In this document: one piece after another, positions 6,277 to 11,672 of the stretch
Layout of the letters: every line of letters begins with the position of its first letter
Position numbering within the stretch: position 1 is the stretch's first letter
DNA from: Dehalococcoidia bacterium
GTDB lineage: Bacteria > Chloroflexota > Dehalococcoidia > GIF9 > UBA5629
Direction of reading: 5' to 3'
NCBI GenBank assembly: GCA_003484395.1
Contig: DNCV01000035.1
Location: 1 to 13,754 of the forward strand
Length of the DNA stretch: 13,754 bases
The notes under the pieces: generated by a model
The model's input: the letters and a program-made list of their open reading frames with translations, nothing else
Databases searched by the model: none
Told to the model about the DNA's origin: nothing
Made by a program: the position numbers and the translations under genes

Positions 6277-7638
6277 TTATTTTTTGAGGCTTTTTTTGAT
6301 AGTATCTAGTGTTTTTTCGAGCTGAGGGTTTGTTGATAATTCGGCAGCGATTCTTTCACAGCCGTGGACGATCGTAGAGTGGTTTCGTCCACCCAGAAGC
6401 CTGCCTATTTCTGCCAGGCGTGTATTTGTTTGTTCCCTCAGTAGATACATGGCTATATGGCGCACATACGCAGTTCTTTTATCGCGCCGATTGCCTTTGA
6501 GGACATCTGAAGACAGCCCGTGATAAGCGGCAACTGCATCGATAATAGCGCTGGCAGGCGGCGTATGGTCTTTTCCGCCAGAAATGTATTCATTACAACC
6601 ATCGAGCACTGCCAGTGCTTGCATGCAGGCAGCGGTGCTGAGCTCTCCACCGCTGAGCTTGGTATAGGTAATGACCCGCATCAAGGCGCCTTCGATCTCA
6701 CGAACATTGCTCGGGAAACGCGTTGCTAGAAAATCGATAGCCTCAGGTGATAGCTCGACCCCGAGGTGCTGCGCTTTAGTTTTGAGAATTGCACGCCGTG
6801 TATTATGATCAGGCAACTGGATATCAACGACGAGGCCTCCCTCAAGGCGCGATCTCAATTTTTCGTCGAGCGATTCAATAGCTTTCGGCATGACGTCGCT
6901 CGATATTACGATCTGACAATTGGTGTCGTAAAGATCAATAAAGATGTTGGCGAAGCATTCCTGTGTTCCTGTTTTGCCGCTGAGGAACTGGATATCTTCG
7001 AACAGCAGCGCATCCAGATTCCGATATTTTTGATTGAAATCATCCATTCTCCCCGTTTTCAGGGCCAGAACGAATTCATTGGTCAGGCGTTGCCCGTTGG
7101 TATACACTACGTTGCGGCCATTGTTGATCAAGGCATTTCCGATAGCATGAATCAGATGTGTCTTGCCGACGGCTGTCTTACCATAGATGAATAGAGGGTT
7201 GTATACGGACCCCGGCATCTCCGCTGCTTCCAGTGCCGCAGCATAAGCCATTCTGTTGCATTCGCCGCTGATAAAAGTGTCAAAGGTGTATCTGGAATTG
7301 AGATTTGGACGGGTAATCGGCTCTCTTTCTTTCACGCTTATACCACCGTCCGTTTGCAGCGCAGGCGTCTTCTGAGCTGGAGCAGAATCCGGCATATGGA
7401 TCTGAAAATGCACGTTAACGGAAGTGCCGATGATACCGGACAACGTACGTTTAATTACGGAATGGAGACGATGCTCCAGCCACTCGGCGACGAACACGTT
7501 CGGTGTGCCGATGGTAAATGTTGTATCGGCGTAGTGCAACCCGGTCGTATCCTTCAGCCACGTATCAAAATTTGGCTTGCTTACCTGTAGTTGCAGTTCG
7601 CCGAGGGCGGCTATCCAGATGTCTTGGGATGATCTCAA
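6277..7638 (-). CDS. dnaA: Chromosomal replication initiator protein DnaA
   Basis: AAA+ ATPase that binds oriC and opens it. From TTG 7638 it has 453 residues: domain I (SQDIWIAALGELQ, about 4-80), a linker (80-112), the AAA+ domain (NSRYTFDTFISGECN from 114), and the domain IV helix-turn-helix (about 362-453). Walker A is GKTAVGKT (153-160) where most DnaA proteins have GGVGLGKT. Walker B is LLFEDIQFL, with Glu for the first Asp of DDIQF. Box VII reads LRSRLEGGL. The DNA-binding signature is GGRNHSTIVHG (416-426), with Asn for the usual Asp of GRDHST. All invariant Lys/Thr and sensor I residues are kept, so it is probably active. The start is chosen by the ribosome binding site at 7644-7650 and by family length; an open frame reaches back to an ATG at 7737 but its extra 33 residues look non-conserved. 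dnaN is not adjacent. Confidence 0.95.
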   Translation of the reverse strand: MRSSQDIWIAALGELQLQVSKPNFDTWLKDTTGLHYADTTFTIGTPNVFVAEWLEHRLHSVIKRTLSGIIGTSVNVHFQIHMPDSAPAQKTPALQTDGGISVKEREPITRPNLNSRYTFDTFISGECNRMAYAAALEAAEMPGSVYNPLFIYGKTAVGKTHLIHAIGNALINNGRNVVYTNGQRLTNEFVLALKTGRMDDFNQKYRNLDALLFEDIQFLSGKTGTQECFANIFIDLYDTNCQIVISSDVMPKAIESLDEKLRSRLEGGLVVDIQLPDHNTRRAILKTKAQHLGVELSPEAIDFLATRFPSNVREIEGALMRVITYTKLSGGELSTAACMQALAVLDGCNEYISGGKDHTPPASAIIDAVAAYHGLSSDVLKGNRRDKRTAYVRHIAMYLLREQTNTRLAEIGRLLGGRNHSTIVHGCERIAAELSTNPQLEKTLDTIKKSLKK

Positions 7639-7643
7639 GTTAA

Positions 7644-7650
7644 TCCTTCC
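7644..7650 (-). promoter_or_regulatory. Ribosome binding site deciding the dnaA start
   Basis: On the minus strand GGAAGGA ends 5 nt before the TTG at 7638. The protein then begins MRSSQDIW, as DnaA proteins usually do. Confidence 0.6.
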
Positions 7651-7851
7651 ATTAGATGCCGTTGTGCACCAATCCCCAAAAAAGACACAAAATCCCCCTC
7701 TCGCATAATCATTTGCTTTCTTTGATTGCAGACCCACCGATAGTTAGTCTAAAATCAGTTCCAGAAGAACCATAACATCAACCCCAACTTTACAGCATGA
7801 CCCGCGCTATATAGCTTACCATGTCGGTCGACTGGGGTGTCAAGTAGGTTT

Positions 7852-7879
7852 TTGACATAACAGGAAAAAATAATAAAAT
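7852..7879 (+). promoter_or_regulatory. Candidate promoter for fmt
   Basis: Perfect -35 TTGACA (7852-7857), 16-bp spacer, then TAAAAT (7874-7879; 5 of 6). The expected transcript start is about 7885-7889, almost at the fmt start codon. Confidence 0.55.
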
Positions 7880-7888
7880 AGTCTAAAA

Positions 7889-8845
7889 ATGTTACATAAT
7901 GTAAGAAAAAAAGTCATTTTTATGGGTACGCCGTCATTTGCGGTTCCTGCACTTGAAGCGATCTGCGCCGGGCCGTATTCTGTTGCCGCTGTGTATACGC
8001 AGCCGGATCGAGAGGCAGGTCGAGGACGGCGAGTGGCAATGTCACCGGTTAAACAAACTGCGCTGGCCCACGGCCTTCCTGTTGAACAGCCGGAAAGATT
8101 ACGTGACCCCGATGTTATCAGTTCCCTTCGAGAATGCGCACCGGATGTGATTGTGGTTGCTGCCTATGGTTTGATGGTACCGAAAGAGATACTGACGCTG
8201 CCTCAACACGGCTGTATCAATATACATCCTTCTTTGCTCCCTCGTTACCGTGGTGCGTCTCCGGTCTCTACTGTTATTTTGAACGGCGATAGCAGTACCG
8301 GTGTAACCATTATGCTGCTTGATGAGGGTATGGATACCGGCCCGATATTGGCCCAGATCGAGGTTCCGATATCTGACTCAGATACGACCGGCACGCTGAC
8401 CGATACGATTGCCGTAGCAGGTGCGCGTTTGCTGATTGATACTATGCCGCGCTGGCTATCGGGCGAGATCAAACCACAGCCTCAGGATAACAGCCGTGCG
8501 GTGAATACCAGACAGGTATCAAAAGATGACGGTCGCATAGACTGGTCGTTACCCGCTGCTGAGCTAGGACGTCAGGTCAGAGCGTACAACCCATGGCCGG
8601 GCAGCTATACGTTGTGGCAGGGTAAACGATTGAGGATAGATATGGCAGGGACTGCTGTCGCTGCCGGTTCGGCGGAACCTGGAAGAGTTGTATCTGTTCA
8701 ACGTGACGGCGCATCGCATATTGCTGTGGGAACGGGAAGTGGTCTCCTGGTGCTTCTCAGCGTTCAACTTGAAGGCAAGAAAGTGACGCCGATACACGAT
8801 TTTATCCGGGGATACCAAGCTTTCATTGGAAGTTGCCTCGGTTGA
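7889..8845 (+). CDS. fmt: Methionyl-tRNA formyltransferase
   Basis: Formylates initiator Met-tRNA with 10-formyl-tetrahydrofolate. The 318-residue protein has the formyltransferase core: KVIFMGTPSFAVP at 8-20, and NIHPSLLPRYRGASPV at 111-126 with catalytic N111 and H113. VTIMLLDEGMDTGPIL at 139-154 carries catalytic D149. The C-terminal OB-like tRNA-binding part covers roughly 210-318. The ATG at 7889 is needed to keep the first beta strand; the next in-frame ATG at 7922 would cut it. No Shine-Dalgarno sequence stands before 7889, and the predicted promoter would start the message almost at the ATG, so translation may be leaderless. The usual def (peptide deformylase) partner is not adjacent. 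Confidence 0.96.
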   Translation: MLHNVRKKVIFMGTPSFAVPALEAICAGPYSVAAVYTQPDREAGRGRRVAMSPVKQTALAHGLPVEQPERLRDPDVISSLRECAPDVIVVAAYGLMVPKEILTLPQHGCINIHPSLLPRYRGASPVSTVILNGDSSTGVTIMLLDEGMDTGPILAQIEVPISDSDTTGTLTDTIAVAGARLLIDTMPRWLSGEIKPQPQDNSRAVNTRQVSKDDGRIDWSLPAAELGRQVRAYNPWPGSYTLWQGKRLRIDMAGTAVAAGSAEPGRVVSVQRDGASHIAVGTGSGLLVLLSVQLEGKKVTPIHDFIRGYQAFIGSCLG

Positions 8846-8979
8846 TGTCAGTTATAAGCTCGGTTTTATTAGCATTTTTACATCTGAATAATGCCACAGC
8901 CGAAAAATACCATTCTTCCAATATTGTAACTCAGAAAATAATTAAAAAAATGATAAATTTACTGTTATATCAAAATAAT

Positions 8980-9009
8980 CATCAAAAGATTGACAAATTA
9001 TGTTTGATG
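8980..9009. repeat. Inverted repeat, candidate operator of the toxin-antitoxin operon
   Basis: Perfect 7-bp arms CATCAAA (8980-8986) and TTTGATG (9003-9009) with a 16-bp centre, so arm centres are 23 bp apart (about two helical turns). The arms bracket the -35 box. A further ATCAAAA copy lies at 8969-8975, 12 bp before the one at 8981-8987. This arrangement suits repression by the HTH antitoxin (inference). Confidence 0.45.
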
Positions 9010-9018
9010 TCATATTAT
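8990..9018 (+). promoter_or_regulatory. Promoter of the toxin-antitoxin operon
   Basis: Perfect -35 TTGACA (8990-8995), 17-bp spacer, -10 TATTAT (9013-9018; 5 of 6). The leader to the antitoxin ATG would be about 58 nt. Confidence 0.65.
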
Positions 9019-9068
9019 CAATGAGGTGAAATTAGAGAACTTTTTGTAAGGCATATTGGTTAGCAAAC

Positions 9069-9075
9069 AAAGGAG
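9069..9075 (+). promoter_or_regulatory. Ribosome binding site deciding the antitoxin start
   Basis: AAAGGAG, 7 nt before the ATG at 9083. An in-frame alternative start at 9056 would place this site inside the coding region. Confidence 0.75.
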
Positions 9076-9082
9076 ATATCAA

Positions 9083-9358
9083 ATGCAGAAATTATTGACA
9101 ACGAAAGAAGTCGCTGAAATACTGAGGATGCGGATAGAAACGATCACCCGCAAGGCGGAACAGGGATTGCTGCCGGCAATCAAAGTAGATGGCAGATGGC
9201 GCATTCCCGAAGACCGTCTTGAACAGTGGTTCAAAGAGAAGGAATCAGCCTCTCCTATGGGCATAGGGCAAAAGCAGTTTAGACCGATTACGTTAAAAAC
9301 GTTCAAGCTGGGAGCAAGTGATAGCACGTATAGGCGTGAGGAGATTTATCAGGATTAA
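9083..9358 (+). CDS. Helix-turn-helix (excisionase/MerR-like) antitoxin
   Basis: A 91-residue protein. Residues 3-50 (KLLTTKEVAEILRMRIETIT through GRWRIPEDRLEQWF) form the excisionase-type HTH_17 domain that binds DNA. The tail (FRPITLKTFKLG, then YRREEIYQD, residues 66-91) resembles the C-terminal toxin-binding tails of VapB-like antitoxins, with the common pattern R-E-E-I-Y-x-D. The gene directly precedes a PIN toxin, with only 2 nt between stop and start. Known type II antitoxins neutralise the toxin by this tail and repress their own promoter with the DNA-binding domain; the inverted repeat at the promoter fits. Its fold differs from the AbrB or ribbon-helix-helix folds usual in VapB. A phage-type excisionase is the alternative, but no integrase is near. 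Confidence 0.85.
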   Translation: MQKLLTTKEVAEILRMRIETITRKAEQGLLPAIKVDGRWRIPEDRLEQWFKEKESASPMGIGQKQFRPITLKTFKLGASDSTYRREEIYQD

Positions 9359-9360
9359 TA

Positions 9361-9801
9361 ATGGCTACATCTGTTTTTCTTGATACTAACTTGCTGATTT
9401 ATGCTATCAATGAGGACAGTCCATGGCATAGTGCTGCCGTTGCTTTGATCGATAAGATTAATACAGGAGAAGTGCAGGCATGTTTATCACCGCAGGTGCT
9501 GGCCGAGTTCTACGCAACGGTAACTAATTCTAAAAAAGTGAAACATGCGTTGACGGCAGACGAGGCTGTAGCGACAGTTGACGGATATATCGATTCGGAT
9601 ATACTGAAATTGTATCCCGGTGAAGGTACGATGAAACATACATATGAAATCGCTCAGCGTTACCGGACAAAGGGGCTGGATATATATGATGCCCAGATAG
9701 TGGCGCTTATGTTGGAGAATGACGTTACTACTATCTACACAGCTAATCTTTCCGATTTTAAGCGGTTTAAAGATATAGTCGCAGTCAATCCCCTGGAATG
9801 A
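9361..9801 (+). CDS. PIN-domain ribonuclease toxin (VapC-like)
   Basis: A 146-residue PIN-domain protein, the usual VapC size. The acidic metal-binding residues are visible: D8 in FLDTNLLIYA, E49 in VLAEFYATV, D107/D110 in GLDIYDAQIVALM, and the final ANLSDFKRF (N129, D132). In this family the site holds Mg or Mn ions and cleaves RNA, often tRNA or rRNA; the target cannot be told from sequence. It starts 2 nt after the antitoxin stop, with AGGA 6 nt upstream of the ATG, so both are made from one message with coupled translation. All catalytic positions are kept, so the toxin should be active. Confidence 0.93.
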   Translation: MATSVFLDTNLLIYAINEDSPWHSAAVALIDKINTGEVQACLSPQVLAEFYATVTNSKKVKHALTADEAVATVDGYIDSDILKLYPGEGTMKHTYEIAQRYRTKGLDIYDAQIVALMLENDVTTIYTANLSDFKRFKDIVAVNPLE

Positions 9802-9834
9802 CCGTGCTCCTTCCGATCAAAAGTTGTACAATAA

Positions 9835-9869
9835 TCATGCATATCACTATTATCCGCTGTAATGCATGA
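9835..9869. repeat. Inverted repeat upstream of the MFS transporter gene
   Basis: Perfect 8-bp arms TCATGCAT (9835-9842) and ATGCATGA (9862-9869) with a 19-bp centre that includes a -10-like TATTAT (9848-9853). The -35 position (TTGTAC, 9824-9829) is poor. It lies within the 74-bp gap before the transporter start and may be an operator. Confidence 0.35.
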
Positions 9870-9875
9870 ATTAGT

Positions 9876-11129
9876 ATGAACCAGAAACCTTCCTTATTAT
9901 CCGAAGCAGTCAGCTTCCTTAAACGTCAGCAGACCGATTGGAAAATCACGGTGGCGCGGACATCGCTTGACAGGTTTGCCTACCAGATGGTGCTGCCGTA
10001 TCTGTCCCTGTATATTGTCGCGCTGGGCGCTACTGCCACGCAGCTTGGCATGGTGAATAGCCTTGGTATGGTTTTTGCAGGGATAATCAGTCTGTTCAGC
10101 GGTTTTCTCATCGACAGGATGGCTCCCAAAAAGGTTTACCTGGTGGGCATCGGCTTACTCGCTATTGCGTATGCAACGTATGTTTTGGCACAAACGTGGG
10201 TAATTACTTTTATAGCGATGATAGCATATTGGTCGGGGTATTCAGTCAGTGTCCAGAGCTGCGCAACCATTTGCGGCAACTGCCTGGAGAATAAGGATAG
10301 AGCCACAGGGATGATGCTGTGCGAGACTGTCGGCGCAGGATTACTTGGCATGGCGGGCCCCCTGGCAGGAGCATGGCTCGTCACCATGTTTGGTGGTGTA
10401 ACCGTCGAGGGTATCAGACCGCTGTTTTTTATTGCCGTTGCCGTTACCGTAATTACGTTCATCATGGTGTTGAAATGGCTGTCCGCGCGAAAGTGGGGAG
10501 ATTCCGGTACATCAGGATTGAATATTATCAAAGGCTTTAAGGAAGTATTTAACAGCGGCAGGTATTTGAAACGCTGGCAGATTATCGCAGCAATCGGGCA
10601 GTTGCCGATGGGCATGGTTATCCCTTTCACCCAGGTCTTCGCCTATGAAGTTAAAGGCGCCGATCAGTATATACTGGGCGTTATGGTCACGGCGTCTGCG
10701 CTGACATCGATTATTTTCTCCGTCCCTCTCGGCAGGCTGGCGGACAGGATAGGCAGAAAACGGATACTTTATGCGACAATACCGCTTTTCTGGGCCGCCA
10801 ATATTGTGCTCATATGCGCCCCGAACGCGGGATTTTTAATTCTGTCGGGTGTACTGCAGGGTTTTTATTATGTGAGCGGGCCTATCGGTGGTGCGATGGA
10901 AAGGGAGCTTGTGCCCCGCGGCTACATGGGCAGATGGCTGGGCATAGGGCGGTTCTTCAAGATGGGGGTAAGCGCCGGTTTTGCCGTTATCGCCGGAATT
11001 ATCTGGGATACAGTCGGGCCTCAGTATGTGTTTCTCTCTTTTGTCGTACTCGATCTGGCTATAAGGATGCCGCTGCTCATCACCATGCCCGAGACTTTGA
11101 ACATGCAATTCGGTAAAAAACAGGAATAG
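9876..11129 (+). CDS. Major facilitator superfamily (MFS) transporter
   Basis: A 417-residue integral membrane protein with about 12 hydrophobic segments in two halves, as usual for MFS. The loop between segments 2 and 3 reads GFLIDRMAPKK, and the matching loop in the second half reads GRLADRIGRKR, a clear copy of MFS motif A. The stretch AGPLAGAWLV near residues 164-173 is motif C-like, which favours a proton-driven exporter. The substrate is unknown; drug or metabolite efflux is the broad guess. The ATG at 9876 has no Shine-Dalgarno site before it, so translation may be weak or leaderless. It is convergent with the thioesterase gene (60-nt gap). Confidence 0.9.
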   Translation: MNQKPSLLSEAVSFLKRQQTDWKITVARTSLDRFAYQMVLPYLSLYIVALGATATQLGMVNSLGMVFAGIISLFSGFLIDRMAPKKVYLVGIGLLAIAYATYVLAQTWVITFIAMIAYWSGYSVSVQSCATICGNCLENKDRATGMMLCETVGAGLLGMAGPLAGAWLVTMFGGVTVEGIRPLFFIAVAVTVITFIMVLKWLSARKWGDSGTSGLNIIKGFKEVFNSGRYLKRWQIIAAIGQLPMGMVIPFTQVFAYEVKGADQYILGVMVTASALTSIIFSVPLGRLADRIGRKRILYATIPLFWAANIVLICAPNAGFLILSGVLQGFYYVSGPIGGAMERELVPRGYMGRWLGIGRFFKMGVSAGFAVIAGIIWDTVGPQYVFLSFVVLDLAIRMPLLITMPETLNMQFGKKQE

Positions 11130-11189
11130 ATTTACTGCTGCAGCAATGCGTAAGACAACTGCGGAGGTACGGTTACAGGGATATCGTTT

Positions 11190-11642
11190 TCAGTTTTCCG
11201 GCGAAGTGCTTTCTCTTTTGATTCTGGCTATCTTTGAGACGCATGAAAACTCCATAACCGGCTTCTCTTCGTCGTTATATATCGTAGCCTGACTGTGAAT
11301 CGTTCGATCTTCTCTTCTAGTGACCCAGGCTCTGGCAGTCAGCAATCCCTGTGTTACCGGATAGAGGAACTTCGATTCCATGGATATGGTGCCGAAGTGA
11401 GTTGACGGCGGTAAAATGCTTTTGATGGCCATCACCACTGCTGTATCAGCCAGTGAAACGAGGGCGCCGCCATGGAGCAATCCTTTGCCCTGGGCGAAAT
11501 CATAGAGGAACGGCATCGTCAGGATGGATTTCCCGTCCGCGGCTTCTTCAATGCGCATGTGCAGCAGTTGTTCGAATGGGGCGCAGGAGATCCATTGCCT
11601 CAATGATACCTGGTGCGGCCCGGTGTTTTGTTTTGCTGACAT
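11190..11642 (-). CDS. PaaI-like hotdog-fold thioesterase
   Basis: A 150-residue single-domain hotdog protein. LLHGGALVSLADTA (residues 55-68, with H57-G-G and D66) is the central helix and active-site motif of the PaaI/4HBT group, which hydrolyses acyl- or aryl-CoA thioesters. MESKFLYPVTQG and ARAWVTRRED match the following strands. The start ATG at 11642 has AAAGAGA a few nt upstream. It begins 30 nt after the end of the MTHFR fusion gene on the same strand and is likely co-transcribed with it, although no metabolic link is obvious. The substrate is unknown; housekeeping removal of stalled CoA esters is one possibility. Confidence 0.88.
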   Translation of the reverse strand: MSAKQNTGPHQVSLRQWISCAPFEQLLHMRIEEAADGKSILTMPFLYDFAQGKGLLHGGALVSLADTAVVMAIKSILPPSTHFGTISMESKFLYPVTQGLLTARAWVTRREDRTIHSQATIYNDEEKPVMEFSCVSKIARIKRESTSPEN

Positions 11643-11672
11643 ACTATCTCTTTCCAGTTCGGTATTATAGTG

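Larger units (their letters stand above)
5996..6339. other. Candidate chromosomal replication origin (oriC) region between dnaA and obgE
   Basis: The 264-bp gap 6013-6276 is markedly AT-rich (most strongly about 6040-6130) and, with its edges, holds a cluster of DnaA-box-like 9-mers. TTATCGACA (5996-6004) and TTATGCACA (6005-6013, an exact fit to TTATNCACA) are in tandem at the obgE start. TTATCAACAA occurs three times: minus strand 6143-6152, plus strand 6199-6208, and minus strand 6330-6339 inside the dnaA 3' end. ATGTCCACA (6221-6229) is a weaker match. The dnaA/fmt gap on the other side of dnaA shows no such sites. Inference: this is oriC, or at least a DnaA-binding regulatory region. Confidence 0.5.
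7639..7888. other. Divergent intergenic region between dnaA and fmt
   Basis: 250 bp that must hold the dnaA promoter and the fmt promoter. A minus-strand TTGACA lies at 7843-7838 but has only a poor -10 (TAAGCT, 19-bp spacer, 7818-7813). A 10-bp perfect palindrome GCTATATAGC is at 7806-7815. No DnaA-box-like 9-mers were found, so dnaA autoregulation through such boxes is not visible here. Confidence 0.5.
8846..9082. other. AT-rich intergenic region upstream of the toxin-antitoxin operon
   Basis: 237 bp, much richer in A+T than its surroundings. It holds the operon's promoter and inverted repeat near its right end. A frame reading 59 codons from the ATG at 8845 (overlapping the fmt stop) has low-complexity composition, no ribosome binding site of its own and no recognisable family, so it is not called as a gene. 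Confidence 0.5.

Noticed and set aside
6103..6309. A 68-codon plus-strand frame in the dnaA/obgE gap
   Set aside because: It starts at TTG without a ribosome binding site, overlaps the dnaA 3' end, matches no family I know, and the region is better explained by the candidate origin.
7639..7737. N-terminal extension of DnaA to the ATG at 7737
   Set aside because: The 33 extra residues have no likeness to DnaA domain I, and a good ribosome binding site precedes the TTG at 7638.
8845..9024. A 59-codon plus-strand frame starting at the ATG that overlaps the fmt stop
   Set aside because: It is A+T-driven low-complexity sequence, has no family resemblance and runs through the toxin-antitoxin promoter.
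11136..11145. Palindrome TGCTGCAGCA in the gap between the convergent MFS and thioesterase genes
   Set aside because: It has no loop and no T-tract, so it is not a terminator; a 10-bp palindrome of this kind can arise by chance.
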